Below are positions 35,985 to 45,552 of a stretch of 57,687 bases of DNA, one piece after another (within the stretch, counting starts at the first letter, position 1; every line of letters begins with the position of its first letter). The DNA is from Gemmiger formicilis (GTDB lineage Bacteria; Bacillota; Clostridia; Oscillospirales; Ruminococcaceae). The notes under the pieces were generated by a model, which saw only the letters and a program-made list of their open reading frames with translations, was not told the DNA's origin and ran no database searches. Position numbers and translations under genes: made by a program. The stretch spans positions 85,827 to 143,513 of the forward strand of contig NZ_WQOH01000029.1 of assembly GCF_018784445.1 (NCBI RefSeq), given 5' to 3'.

Positions 35985-36818
35985 TTACAAAAACTCCTTC
36001 AGGGCGTTGCAGGCGGCGTCAAAGGCGGCATCGCTGCTGGGATAGCGGTAGCCGCCCACATGGCTGGTATTGCCGTCCTGTTCCAGATCTTTCAGTCCCT
36101 CAAACACTTGCAGGTGCGGTTCCACGGTCACGTCCTCACCGCCCTGGGCGCGGTAGGCGTCCAGAATGCGCTTGACGTTGCCCAGACCCTTGCCAGCGGG
36201 CACAACGCTGCCGTCGGCCAATGCGTCTTTGATATGCAGGTAGTCAATGTAGGGGTTCAGCTCTTCCCAGGCGCTCCACGTCTCCTGGCTGCACTGCACA
36301 TAGTTGGCGGGGTCGAACACGCCGCGCATCTGGGGGAATGCTTTGTGCAGGTCAAGGCAACGGGAGGCGATATCACCGTAGATGCCTTTCTCATTTTCGT
36401 GGCAGAACAGCACGCCGCTGCCCTCGCCCACGCGGAGCATTTCGCCCACCTGATCGATGACCCTATTGCGGTAGTCGGCGGGATCCTTGCCTACGGGGAT
36501 GTAGAAGGAGAACATCCGCAGCCGCTTTGCGCCCAGCACCTGGGCAACTTCCAGCGTGTGGCGCAGCTGCTCAAGGTGGGCGGCAAAATCGCCGGTCTCA
36601 ATATCGATCTTGCCGATGGGCGAGCCGATGGACCAGGTACACAGCCCCGCATCGTCCAGCTTGCGGCGCACCTCTTTGGCCTTTTCCAGGGAAATGGCGG
36701 AGACGTTCTCGCCGTCTACCCCGCGGATTTCCAGGCCGTTCAGCCCATTGCGGCGCATCGCCGCAATCTGGCCGTCGATGGCGGGGGATGCTTCATCAGC
36801 AAACGCGTAAATTCTCAT
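35985..36818 (-). CDS. Sugar phosphate isomerase/epimerase-like TIM barrel
   Basis: The 277-residue AP-endonuclease-2/xylose-isomerase-like barrel begins MRIYAFADEASPAIDGQIAA and has NGLEIRGVDGEN, the metal-site FCHENEKGIYG, GVFDPANYVQC, YLHIKDAL and a VEPHL end; the His/Glu/Asp metal ligands are in these blocks. I chose the ATG at 36818 because AGGAGG lies 6 nt before it and the longer frame runs into a repeat. Homologues act as isomerases, epimerases or lyases on keto-sugars and keto-glycosides. It is coupled to the Gfo/Idh gene at 34934. Confidence 0.88.
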   Translation of the reverse strand: MRIYAFADEASPAIDGQIAAMRRNGLNGLEIRGVDGENVSAISLEKAKEVRRKLDDAGLCTWSIGSPIGKIDIETGDFAAHLEQLRHTLEVAQVLGAKRLRMFSFYIPVGKDPADYRNRVIDQVGEMLRVGEGSGVLFCHENEKGIYGDIASRCLDLHKAFPQMRGVFDPANYVQCSQETWSAWEELNPYIDYLHIKDALADGSVVPAGKGLGNVKRILDAYRAQGGEDVTVEPHLQVFEGLKDLEQDGNTSHVGGYRYPSSDAAFDAACNALKEFL

Positions 36819-36841
36819 GGGAAACCTCCTGTTCGGTATAT

Positions 36842-36916
36842 GTAGGGGCGCACCTGCGTGTGCGCCCGCCTTGCGTGGCAAACGGGCTGCGGGCGTACAC
36901 ATAGGTGCGCCGCTAC
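36842..36916. repeat. 75-bp palindromic repeat
   Basis: GTAGGGGCGCACCTGCGTGT (from 36842) and its partner ending GGTGCGCCGCTAC (to 36916) are 28-bp arms that match at 24 of 28 positions. This resembles the short palindromic intergenic elements that are common in Oscillospiraceae genomes (from memory). It separates two genes of one operon and is presumably transcribed. Confidence 0.6.
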
Positions 36917-36983
36917 GGAGTAAAGCCGCTTGCAAATCACGAACAGCCGCGCGGGACGTCTGCCCTGCGCGGCTAGGGGAAAA

Positions 36984-38879
36984 TTACAGCATCAGTGCAA
37001 ACAGTCCACCCTGCACGCTGCGGCCGATAAAGGCCACGAACCGAGTCGTTTTCGTGTCGTACCAGTCAGAGAACGGTACGCGGGACGTTGTCTCGTGCAG
37101 CTCTTTGGCAACCGGCGCAATCAGCGCGGCACGCACAGCCGGGTCGTCCGCCATGCGGGCGGTCCAGCAGATCCAGTCGGACTTGGTGTAGTCCGCGCGG
37201 GAATCCAGCGGCAGGCCGTAGGTGTTGATGCGCGGCAGATAGCTGGCGGTCTCGGCAGCGTAGAAGCTGTCGGGCAACAGGCCGAGGTGCAGCACCTTGT
37301 CCCACAGCAGATTGTACTTCATGCTCCAGCCCTGGCCGTCCAGTGTCAGCGGGGTGTTGCCCTTATCGCCGATTTTTTCCAGCAAGTGGGCGGCCATCGT
37401 CTTGGCCTGGGCGGTGCAGCTCTCGTCGCCGGTCAGGCGGGCATAGCAGGCCACGCCCACAATGGCCTTGGCGGTCAGGTTGACGTTGTGTGCCAGGTGC
37501 CCGGCAAAGTCGTCGGTGCACAGCTGCTCGGCAGGGTCCTCACCATATTGTACCAGATACTTGACCCAGTTGTCCAGCAGCGGGCGGTACTGATCGGCCA
37601 GTGCCTTGTCCGCGCCAAAGGCGCGGGCGGCCTCCAGCATGATCAGCATATTACCGCACTCTTCCACCGGCATCTGGTAGCGCGGATCCCACACATCTGT
37701 ACCGGCAGGGTACAGGTAGTACGGCGGGTGGCTGGCCGTGCGACCAATGGGTTTGCGGGCAGCGTAAACCTGGCCGGTGGCCAGCGGGTAACGGCCGACA
37801 TCATGCGGGGCAAAATCGCAGTCCCAAACCGGCATTGAGGCAAATTCCAGCACCGGGCGGCAGAGGGCATTGACGAGCTCGGGGCAGTAGTGCAGGAACA
37901 GCGGGATGGAGGGGTAGCTCACATCCACCGTGCCGATGCAGCCGTTGGAATCGTTCTCCTTGGAGAGGAATGCCATCTCGCCCTTGGGCGTGGCGATAAG
38001 CTTGTGCGCGGCAAAGGTGTGCCGCCAGGCGGCGTTGACGATATCCTCGTAGTCCTGACCGCCGGCTTTCTGGGCATCGTTGCTGACGGTCTCATCCATG
38101 GCAGCGCAGCGCAGCAGGATCTCGTCAAAGTGCTTTTGGGCGTAAAGGATGGCATCGGTGATCTGGCGGCCATCACGGCGATACCATGCCTTGCACAGAT
38201 CGCCGAAGTAGTTGATGGAGGCAATATCGTCATAGGCGATGATGGCCTGCGCGGGCGCACCGCCCACGGTCAGGCTGCAGGTGGTCTGCACGCCGTCGCC
38301 GACGGCCTTGACAACGCCGTCGGCGCTCAGGTACAGGTAGCCCCAGTCGATCGTGATGTGGTCAGCGGAGTGGCTCAGCGGCTTCTGGGTCTCCTGGCCG
38401 ATGTAGACGGTCTGCTTTGTGCCCAGCGTATACGCGCCGTCGATCATATTCGGGCGCAGCTCACCGTCATAGCAAAGCTTGTCGGACAGGTGCAGCTTGA
38501 CCTGCACATCGTGTGCCTTGCCGTCGGTGGCCTTGGCGCTGAATGTGACCAGTGTGAGGGGCATACTCAGCAGATCCAAATCGTCGGGCAGGGCGGGAGT
38601 GGCAAAGGTGGTTTCGAACTGCACGCCGCCAAATTCGCTGACAAAGCGGGTGCGGGTGGCCGTGACTTTCAGTTCGGTCAGCGCGGCCTCCGGCTCTGCA
38701 CCCTCGCCCAGGAAACGGCAGGCAGCACCGTCCACGGTCAGCACACCGCGGATGGGCTTGGCCGGGCCGCTCCAATGGCAGGTGTCGGTCTGGGTCATCG
38801 TGTCAGCGGGCATCCAGATGGAAAGATAGGGGTCAGACGCCACCAGTGGGATGGCGGGAAGCCTGTCGATACAGAACAT
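36984..38879 (-). CDS. DUF4965/DUF1793 glutaminase-A-like protein
   Basis: The 631-residue protein has a beta-rich N-terminal half (PLVASDPYLSIWMPAD, WSGPAKPIRG) and an alpha/alpha-toroid half (NAAWRHTFAAHKL, STVDVSYPS-like GTVDVSYPSIPLFL, DFAPHDVGRYP, CGNMLIMLEAA, HLAHNVNLTAKAI). These are hallmarks of the DUF4965-DUF1793 family called glutaminase A after a fungal member. The toroid fold and sugar-operon context suggest a glycosidase-like role instead, and the residue pattern agrees with the family without proving the reaction. The ATG at 38879, 9 nt after AGGAG, is better than the TTG at 38885. It sits between the ABC genes and the TIM-barrel gene. No signal peptide is visible. Confidence 0.82.
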   Translation of the reverse strand: MFCIDRLPAIPLVASDPYLSIWMPADTMTQTDTCHWSGPAKPIRGVLTVDGAACRFLGEGAEPEAALTELKVTATRTRFVSEFGGVQFETTFATPALPDDLDLLSMPLTLVTFSAKATDGKAHDVQVKLHLSDKLCYDGELRPNMIDGAYTLGTKQTVYIGQETQKPLSHSADHITIDWGYLYLSADGVVKAVGDGVQTTCSLTVGGAPAQAIIAYDDIASINYFGDLCKAWYRRDGRQITDAILYAQKHFDEILLRCAAMDETVSNDAQKAGGQDYEDIVNAAWRHTFAAHKLIATPKGEMAFLSKENDSNGCIGTVDVSYPSIPLFLHYCPELVNALCRPVLEFASMPVWDCDFAPHDVGRYPLATGQVYAARKPIGRTASHPPYYLYPAGTDVWDPRYQMPVEECGNMLIMLEAARAFGADKALADQYRPLLDNWVKYLVQYGEDPAEQLCTDDFAGHLAHNVNLTAKAIVGVACYARLTGDESCTAQAKTMAAHLLEKIGDKGNTPLTLDGQGWSMKYNLLWDKVLHLGLLPDSFYAAETASYLPRINTYGLPLDSRADYTKSDWICWTARMADDPAVRAALIAPVAKELHETTSRVPFSDWYDTKTTRFVAFIGRSVQGGLFALML

Positions 38880-38911
38880 ACGCAAATTCTCCTTGTTGAA
38901 ATGTGGAAAAC

Positions 38912-39778
38912 TCAGCCTTTCAGACCCTGGATGGAGATACCCTCGACAAGGTTCTTCTGGAAGAAGAAGAAGAGGGTCAGCACCGGGACAAGGGAGGCAG
39001 TGGACATGGCAAATGTTGCGCCGTAGTCAGACATCGAGCTGTCGTTGAACATCTTCAAAGCGTAGGCAACGGTGTAAGTGGCGGGCTTGTTCAAGTAGAG
39101 CAGCGCACCCATGAAATCTTCCCAGCTGCCCATGAAGGTCAGCACGCCGACAGTGACGAGAGAGGGCACAATCATCGGGACGATGATGCGGAAGAAAACG
39201 CCGTACCAGCTGCAGCCGTCGATCTTGGCGGCCTCGTCCATATCGCGGGGGATGCCGCGGATGAACTGCATGATGAGGAAGATGTTGAAGCCGCTGGCAA
39301 AGAAAGACGGTACGATCATCGGCAGATAGCTGCCGACCCAGCCCATTTTGTTGAACAGGACAAAGCGGGGGATCATCATGACCTGGCCGGGCAGCATCAT
39401 CGTAATGATCATCAGCACGAACCAGACGTTGCGGCCCTTGAAGCGGATGCGCGCCAGACCAAAGGCGACGAGCGCCGAGGAAATCGTCATGCCGATGGCG
39501 GAAAGAATGGCGACGAACAGCGAGTTCTTGAAGAACACCGTGAAGGTGTAGCCGCCAAAACCCTGCCAGCCCTTGATGTAGTGTTCCAGCGTGGACTGGG
39601 CAGGGATAAGGGAGGTGGCGGTGGTAAAGATATCACCGTTGGGCTTGAAGGACGAGGCAATCAGCCACAGCACCGGGTAGAGCATCAGGAAGCTGACAAG
39701 CAGCATCAGCACATGGTAGATGGTGGTACTGACCGCACGCCGGCGAGACATGCTGGGGGAAATGTATTTCATCAACAT
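38912..39778 (-). CDS. Sugar ABC transporter permease (MalG type)
   Basis: The roughly 288-residue, six-helix membrane protein has an EAA loop (MDEAAKIDGCSWYGVFFRII) and the typical C-terminus VEGISIQGLKG. The start is either the TTG at 39784 or the ATG at 39778; I give the ATG. It lies a few bases after the partner permease stop codon. The cassette is ATPase-less like the one in E2. Confidence 0.92.
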   Translation of the reverse strand: MLMKYISPSMSRRRAVSTTIYHVLMLLVSFLMLYPVLWLIASSFKPNGDIFTTATSLIPAQSTLEHYIKGWQGFGGYTFTVFFKNSLFVAILSAIGMTISSALVAFGLARIRFKGRNVWFVLMIITMMLPGQVMMIPRFVLFNKMGWVGSYLPMIVPSFFASGFNIFLIMQFIRGIPRDMDEAAKIDGCSWYGVFFRIIVPMIVPSLVTVGVLTFMGSWEDFMGALLYLNKPATYTVAYALKMFNDSSMSDYGATFAMSTASLVPVLTLFFFFQKNLVEGISIQGLKG

Positions 39779-39784
39779 AGTCAA

Positions 39785-40708
39785 TTACCGTCCTTCCGAT
39801 TCATAGTAGACCCACGCGCTGGAGGAGCGGAAGATCAAAGCCGTGAAGAAGGCGATGATCAACAGCATGAACCATGCCATGGCGCTGCCGTAGCCCATCT
39901 CAAATTGGTTGAAGGCCTTGTTGTACAGGTAGACACCGTAGTACAGGGTCGTGTTCAGCGGCTTGCCGCCGGTGATGAGGTAGCTGGAGTTGAACGCCTG
40001 AAACGCGCCGATGACCTGGTTGATGAGGTTGAAGAAGATGATGGGGGTCAGCATCGGCAGCGTGATGGAGAAGAAGCGGCGCACAGGGCCGGCACCGTCC
40101 ACGATGGCGGCCTCGTGGTAACTCTGGGGAATGTTCTTGATGGCGGCCAGGAAAATCAGCATCGAGGAGCCGAACTGCCACACGCCCAGGGCAATCAGGG
40201 TGCCCAGCGCGGTCTTGGGGTTGCCCAGCCAGGCGGTGCTGTCCGGCAGACCGAAGAAGCCCAGCACCTGGTTGATAACGCCCTTGGGGGAGAACAGCTG
40301 CTTCCACAGCAGGGCGATGGCAACGCTGCCGCCCATCAGGGAGGGAATGTAGAACGCGGCGCGGTAGAAGCTGGTCAGTCGGGTAGAGCGGGACAGCACC
40401 AGCGCGACGAGCAGTGCGACCGTCAGCTTGATGGGCACCTGGATCAGTGCAAACTTGAAAGTGACTTTGAAGGACGTCCAGAACAGATCATCCTCCAAGA
40501 ACATCTTCTTGAAGTTGTCAAGGCCCACCCACTTGGGGGCGGACAGGATGTTGTAGTTGGTGAAGGCCAGGTACAGCGAGGTGAAAAAGGGAATGGCAGT
40601 GAACACGATCAGACCGATGATAAAGGGGAGAATAAAGACATAGCCTGCAACATTGTCCCGATCAAGCCAGCTGCCGAGCTTGTGGGAAAAGCCGTCTTTC
40701 TTTTTCAT
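39785..40708 (-). CDS. Sugar ABC transporter permease (MalF type)
   Basis: The 307-residue, six-helix membrane protein has an EAA loop (YHEAAIVDGAGPVRRFFSIT). AAAGGAG lies about 8 nt before the ATG at 40708, better than the ATG at 40726 that overlaps it. It pairs with the next permease and the binding protein upstream. Confidence 0.92.
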   Translation of the reverse strand: MKKKDGFSHKLGSWLDRDNVAGYVFILPFIIGLIVFTAIPFFTSLYLAFTNYNILSAPKWVGLDNFKKMFLEDDLFWTSFKVTFKFALIQVPIKLTVALLVALVLSRSTRLTSFYRAAFYIPSLMGGSVAIALLWKQLFSPKGVINQVLGFFGLPDSTAWLGNPKTALGTLIALGVWQFGSSMLIFLAAIKNIPQSYHEAAIVDGAGPVRRFFSITLPMLTPIIFFNLINQVIGAFQAFNSSYLITGGKPLNTTLYYGVYLYNKAFNQFEMGYGSAMAWFMLLIIAFFTALIFRSSSAWVYYESEGR

Positions 40709-40833
40709 GGCAATGGCTCCTTTCATGGAATGTGGGGTGATTCAAAGAATCGCGCCGAAGGGAAAGACCTCCGACGCGATCAAGGAGAAGAAAACTTTTA
40801 AAAGAAGAAGGGGATAAGGAAGAAAATCAAATC

Positions 40834-42195
40834 TTACTCAGCGCTGGCCAGGATGGCGTTTGCCTCATCCATGAACTGCTGGGCAGCAGTGGGCAGGTCG
40901 GTGATCTCGCCGTAGCGGACCTGGTCGGAGTACTGGCTCAGCAGGTCAGAGATCTCGGAGTGCTTTGCCGGGTCGGGGTTCATCAGCGGGGAAGCCATGT
41001 TGGGCTGGCTGACGTAGTCAACAAACTCAACGACCTGCTTGCCGACCTCGTCCAGAGTGGGGGCAACATACTCGCGCATCTCAGAGGAGATGGGAACGGC
41101 GCGCTCGATACCAACGATATCGTAGCAGCTGGTGTCATTGGCGAAGTAGTTGATGAAGCGAACCGCGGCGTCCTTGACATCGCTGTCTGCAGCAACGCAC
41201 CAGAACATGGCGGGCTTCAGATAGGTGGCGGAAGCGGTGGCGTCATCGGTGTTGGGAATCATGACCATGCTGATGTCCTTGCCGGTAGCATCGCGGTAAG
41301 CCTGCAGCTCATTGGAGTTCTGGTAGCGGCTCCAGGAGTCCATGACCATCGAGTCAAAGGCAGTGGTGGCGGTCTCTTCACCGATCATCAGACCCCAGCC
41401 CTCGTTCTGAGAATCCAGTGCCAGCTGCCACATATCCACGATGTACTTCGGATCGTCGAAGCCCAGGGCAGAAGCGTCGTCATTGTAAAGGTTCATGCCG
41501 TAGTTGCGCAGGCGGAAACGCAGGTTATCCGCAGAGCAGCTGGTCACGAAAGTATCGCGCAGGCCGGTGGCCTCATAGACTTTCTTGGAAATGTCGGTAT
41601 ACTCGCTCATCGTCGGGTTCATCGGCATCTCGATGCCCAGATCATCCAGGATGTCCTTGCGGTACAGCATGACGGGGGCGTTCGTGCCGGTGGAGACGGC
41701 GTACAGCTTGCCGTCGATCGAGCCGGAGTCAATGACGCTCTGGGCAACGTTGCTCAGGTCAAGGCTGCCGTCGGCAACGTAATCATCCAGCGGTGCCATA
41801 ACGCCGTTTTCAACGTACTGTGCCAGCTTGGCGTAGTCCATCTGGAAAACGTCGGGGGTCTGGCCGCCGGCGACCTGGGCGGGCAGCTTGGTCCAGTAGC
41901 CGTCCCAGTCGGAGTAGTCCATCACGACTTCAATGTCGGGGTTCTCTTCCTGGAATTTCTCCAGCATCTGGGTGGTCAGCTCATGGCGGGTCTGAGAACC
42001 CCACCACAGGATGTTCAGCTGGGTCTTGCCATCCGCGGTCGTGCTGGCGGAAGAAGCCTCGGTGCTGGCATCCGTGCTGTCAGTGGAAGCTGCGGTGGAA
42101 TCCGCGGCGGACTCGGCAGCAGAGCCGCAGCCGGTGGCAACGCTGGCGACCATCATACCGGCGCATAGGGTTGCGAGTACTTGTTTCTTTTTCAT
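40834..42195 (-). CDS. Sugar ABC transporter substrate-binding lipoprotein
   Basis: The 453-residue lipoprotein has a signal peptide with lipobox VATG-Cys23, a Ser/Thr/Ala linker (about 25-58) and a family-1 binding fold (QLNILWWGSQTRHE start, GGQTPDVFQMDYAKL, TYLKPAMFWCVA). It probably delivers an oligosaccharide or glycoside to the two permeases. I chose the ATG at 42195, preceded by GGAGGTG. The promoter has a perfect -10 (TATAAT on the minus strand, plus 42232-42237) but a poor -35, as expected if the YesN-type regulator next door activates it. Confidence 0.92.
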   Translation of the reverse strand: MKKKQVLATLCAGMMVASVATGCGSAAESAADSTAASTDSTDASTEASSASTTADGKTQLNILWWGSQTRHELTTQMLEKFQEENPDIEVVMDYSDWDGYWTKLPAQVAGGQTPDVFQMDYAKLAQYVENGVMAPLDDYVADGSLDLSNVAQSVIDSGSIDGKLYAVSTGTNAPVMLYRKDILDDLGIEMPMNPTMSEYTDISKKVYEATGLRDTFVTSCSADNLRFRLRNYGMNLYNDDASALGFDDPKYIVDMWQLALDSQNEGWGLMIGEETATTAFDSMVMDSWSRYQNSNELQAYRDATGKDISMVMIPNTDDATASATYLKPAMFWCVAADSDVKDAAVRFINYFANDTSCYDIVGIERAVPISSEMREYVAPTLDEVGKQVVEFVDYVSQPNMASPLMNPDPAKHSEISDLLSQYSDQVRYGEITDLPTAAQQFMDEANAILASAE

Positions 42196-42309
42196 GTGAA
42201 GCACCTCCATGTGTTTCTTTTTGTTGTCATCATTATAGCCAAAAGTTTTGCGAAACTGAATTCACTTTTTCGATTTTTTGGTATGTTTTTCCGGGATGTA
42301 CCCAGAAAA

Positions 42310-42341
42310 AACAGAAAAACCGCCGGAAATCGGCGGCTTTT
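42310..42341 (-). terminator. Terminator of the YesMN-type operon
   Basis: On the minus strand GCCGCCG pairs with CGGCGGT around ATTTC, followed by TTTTCTGTTTTTTC, about 20 bp past the response regulator stop codon. Confidence 0.85.
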
Positions 42342-42358
42342 GGGTGGGCGGTGCGGGT

Positions 42359-43402
42359 TTACCCCTGCCCGGTCTGCTCGTCCAGCTGCTTGCGGTAGTC
42401 CTTGGGAGTCATGCCGGTGTATTTGCGGAACAGTTGGCTGAAATAGTGCGGGTTCTCGCCCAGGCCGACTTTCTCGGCAATTTCGTAGCTGTGCAGCGAG
42501 GGATCACTGCGTATCAGCAGCTTGGCGTGTTCCATGCGGATGCTCAAAAGCTGGCTGCTGAATTTCTGCCCCACAGAGCGGGTGAACTCGCGGCCGATGT
42601 AGTCGGCGTTCATATATACTACATTGTCGGCAATATATTGCAGGGACAGCGCCTCGTCGGCATAGTGGGCGTTCATATAGGCAAGCATCTGCTGCACAAA
42701 ATCATTGCTGCGGGCAGCACCGCCCTCCTTGCGCAGGCGCAGCAGGCTGCGCACGATGAGGTCTTCCAGCGATTCACGGTCGCGCAGTGCGTCGGTGATG
42801 ACATTCATACCCCACTCGGTCTGGCCGCTGCCCATGCTGCCGGTCACAACAGCGATCAGCGTTTCCTGCAAAAGGCTGGGGTCTTCCACTGTTTTGACCA
42901 GCTCGCCAACCTGGCGCTTGATCTGGTCGGCATTCAGGCCGCTCTCCCGCAGGGCGTTGAAGCTGTCCACCAGCGATTTGATGCGCTGGCGACGCTCATC
43001 ATAGAGATACAAAACCTTTTTGCGGTTTTTGTCAATGTTCGTGCAAGCACGGCGCAAGGCGTTCTCCAATTCCTCCTGGTCGCAGGGCTTAAGCAGATAC
43101 TCGATGACACCGTATTTGAGCGCCTCTTGCGCGTACTGGAAGGTATCATACCCCGACAGCACGATACATTGCAGCATCGGGTGCAGGGCCACGGCACGCT
43201 GCACCAGTTCCAGGCCGGTCATGCCCGGCAGGCGGATGTCTGTCAGCAGGATATCGGGCATATCGTCGGTCATGCTGTCCAGCGCGGCAATGGCGTTCGG
43301 GCAGGAGGCTGTCATTTTCAAGCTCAGCTTTTCCCAGTCGATCATCCGCTCCAATCCCTCGCGTATGATGGGTTCATCATCGACCAATAACAGTTTGTAC
43401 AC
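42359..43402 (-). CDS. YesN-type response regulator with AraC domain
   Basis: The 347-residue regulator has a receiver domain (VDDEP, phospho-acceptor Asp55 in ILLTDIRLPG, LLKPC with the conserved lysine), a helical linker and a C-terminal AraC/XylS double helix-turn-helix (LQYIADNVVYMNADYIGREF, then YEIAEKVGLGENPHYFSQLF and KYTGMTPKDYRK). I chose the GTG at 43402, 7 nt after GGGAG; it overlaps the kinase gene by 26 bp. It most likely activates the adjacent binding-protein operon in response to the kinase. Confidence 0.93.
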   Translation of the reverse strand: MYKLLLVDDEPIIREGLERMIDWEKLSLKMTASCPNAIAALDSMTDDMPDILLTDIRLPGMTGLELVQRAVALHPMLQCIVLSGYDTFQYAQEALKYGVIEYLLKPCDQEELENALRRACTNIDKNRKKVLYLYDERRQRIKSLVDSFNALRESGLNADQIKRQVGELVKTVEDPSLLQETLIAVVTGSMGSGQTEWGMNVITDALRDRESLEDLIVRSLLRLRKEGGAARSNDFVQQMLAYMNAHYADEALSLQYIADNVVYMNADYIGREFTRSVGQKFSSQLLSIRMEHAKLLIRSDPSLHSYEIAEKVGLGENPHYFSQLFRKYTGMTPKDYRKQLDEQTGQG

Positions 43403-45209
43403 GGTGTTCTCCCTTCTTTTCTCCTGTACCGCGGGGCGTTGAGGAATCCGCCCGGGGTGTTTCAGGTTTCTCCGGCCTTGTATCCGGCAGATGGATGATG
43501 ATCTGCGTGCAGCCGTCCTCGCAGCGGATGCGCAGGCCGTACTCTTTGCCAAAGGTGTGCTGTACACGCTTATGGATGTTGCGCAGCCCGATACCAAGCC
43601 CCTCGGGCTGGACCTCGCCGCTTTCCAGCTTGGTCAGAATATCCTCATCGATGCCGGGACCGTTGTCCTGCACGATAACGTCTATGCCGTCCGGAACTAC
43701 ATTGCCGCTGATGCGGATAATGCAGGTGTCCAGCATATGCTCGGCGGCGTGGTGGATGGCGTTTTCCACCAGCGGCTGCACGGTCATAGCCGGGATGTGG
43801 CAGGGCATGACGGCATCGTCCACGGCGTACTCCATCTGCAAACGCTCGCCGTAGCGTATCTCCTGGATGCTCAGGTAGTCGCGCACGGTCTGCAGATCCT
43901 CCCGCACGGTGACGACGTCGCGCTTGTCGTTGAGCGAGGCACGCAGCAGTTTTCCCAGTGACGAGGTCATAACGGCAATGCGCTTGTCGCCGGAGTTCTG
44001 CGCCAGGCAGTAGATGGATTCCAGCGTATTGTATAGGAAGTGCGGGCGCACCTGGGCGCGCAGCTGCTGCATCTGCTTTTCCTGCAAAAGGTGCTGCTGT
44101 TCTTCTTTTTCGTGGTTGACGCGGGTCCATTCGCGGGTCATCCAGTCAAAGCCGCGGTGCAAATCGCCGATCTCATCAAAACGGTCTTTGTAGCAGGCAC
44201 TCTCCTGGGTGGAGATTGGCTCGCCGCTGATGGCAAAGGCGTCGAATTTCTGCATCAACACCTGGAAATGAACCAGGATGCTGTTGATCAGCCCGGTGCT
44301 GACGGCTACGACCAGCAGCGCCGCCCCCAGGATGCAGAGGATGGTGACGCTGACCGCAGCCAGCGTTGTGGTGCGGATGCCGCTGTAATCCACCAGGGTC
44401 ACATATTTCAGCCCGTTGGTGGCGGTGTACCGCACGCAGAGAACCGGCTTGCCGTCGGATTTCATATAGGTGTAGCCGTCCTCGCCCATGCCCAGCGCAC
44501 GGATGCCCTCGTCACTGGCGTACAGGCAGATCCCTTTATTATAGACCGCACAGCGCGGCTCTACGCCCAGACTGCCCATGGCCTGGCTGTACTGCTCGAC
44601 CAACGAGGGAAAATCCACCTCGATGAGCATATAGCCGAGGTTGTCCAGCGTCATGTTCTCCATCTCGCGGATCTCGCGCACCAGAAACAGACGGGAGGCG
44701 TCGCCGTTCTCCTCGGTCAGCCAGATGAACCGGCCCTGCCGCCAGGCAGCTGCGGTCATGCGCTCATCGGTCAGCTCGTTCGCGCCGCTGGACGCCCGGA
44801 AAAAGTGGCTGTATGTGGTGCCCCGCGACGTGCGCAGCTGAAAGCTGACCGTGTTGGAGAACCATAGGCTGTAATACGCCGCGCGGCTGGCGACGTTGCG
44901 CTGTGCGTCAATCCAGGTCAGCGTGCCGGGGGAAGCATCTTTTATGATGGCCAGATTCTCCTGCAGCGAGGAATCCGTCAGGATGCGGTAGCTGATATCC
45001 TCATAGTTTTTCATCTCGTGCTTGATCTGCTCGGCATAAAGGGAGATCATCTGGGAGCTGCTCTCGTACAGCTGCTCGTCGTAGGCGCGCAGCGGAATCA
45101 GCAGCGTCGCAATGGCGTCCACGCCGATGATGACGATGCCAACCAGCAAAATCAGCAGAAATTTCGCCCGCAGATGCAGGTTCTGCCAGAACGTTTGAAG
45201 CTTACGCAT
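43377..45209 (-). CDS. YesM-type sensor histidine kinase
   Basis: The 610-residue kinase has a membrane helix at about 17-38, a large extracellular Cache-like sensor (about 45-285), a second helix (about 290-312), a HAMP linker, the HisKA_7TM-independent phosphorylation motif QVRPHFLYNTLESI with His390, and a HATPase domain (NAIHHA N box, DNGPGID, GLGIGLRNI). YesM/YesN pairs sense oligosaccharides, often through the neighbouring ABC binding protein, and induce uptake. A Pro/Thr/Arg-rich tail of about 30 residues, which overlaps the regulator gene, is probably unstructured. It is divergent from the GH38 gene. Confidence 0.93.
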   Translation of the reverse strand: MRKLQTFWQNLHLRAKFLLILLVGIVIIGVDAIATLLIPLRAYDEQLYESSSQMISLYAEQIKHEMKNYEDISYRILTDSSLQENLAIIKDASPGTLTWIDAQRNVASRAAYYSLWFSNTVSFQLRTSRGTTYSHFFRASSGANELTDERMTAAAWRQGRFIWLTEENGDASRLFLVREIREMENMTLDNLGYMLIEVDFPSLVEQYSQAMGSLGVEPRCAVYNKGICLYASDEGIRALGMGEDGYTYMKSDGKPVLCVRYTATNGLKYVTLVDYSGIRTTTLAAVSVTILCILGAALLVVAVSTGLINSILVHFQVLMQKFDAFAISGEPISTQESACYKDRFDEIGDLHRGFDWMTREWTRVNHEKEEQQHLLQEKQMQQLRAQVRPHFLYNTLESIYCLAQNSGDKRIAVMTSSLGKLLRASLNDKRDVVTVREDLQTVRDYLSIQEIRYGERLQMEYAVDDAVMPCHIPAMTVQPLVENAIHHAAEHMLDTCIIRISGNVVPDGIDVIVQDNGPGIDEDILTKLESGEVQPEGLGIGLRNIHKRVQHTFGKEYGLRIRCEDGCTQIIIHLPDTRPEKPETPRADSSTPRGTGEKKGEHRVQTVIGR

Positions 45210-45552
45210 GGAGGACTTCCTTTTTTATATTTATTGTATTTATAGAACGCTGTGGGCTGTAGTGGTCGATTTATACTTATAAGTGTGACCGTTTCCATAC
45301 ACCTGCGTCAAGTCAAAAACTTGATTTTTCGGTACAAAAATCCGATGTGTGTCCCGAAAATTCATAAAAAACCACGCAAAAGTCGAAATTTTGCCGGTAA
45401 AGTACGGATTTGTGAATTGCACACTGCCCGGCAGACGAGTATGCTAAACTCAAGGCGCGCTGTGCGCATTTAGATTGTAGCACAACGCAAATCAGGTTTC
45501 CAGCATGAAACACTTTGATTGCATTTGTTCAAAACTTGTAAGGGGGCATACC
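45210..45552. promoter_or_regulatory. Divergent YesM/GH38 control region
   Basis: This 343-bp AT-rich gap holds a perfect ACTTATAAGT palindrome (45275-45284) and TCAAGT-N5-ACTTGA (45308-45324), either of which could be a regulator site. The rest shows only scattered AT-rich stretches and I could not settle on -35/-10 pairs. An in-frame upstream extension of the GH38 frame to 45505 is not used. Confidence 0.45.

Noticed and set aside
38903-40801. Rightward 632-residue frame rich in Gly, Gln, His, Asp and Glu
   Set aside because: It is antisense to the two permease genes, and its odd composition is the mirror of hydrophobic codons.
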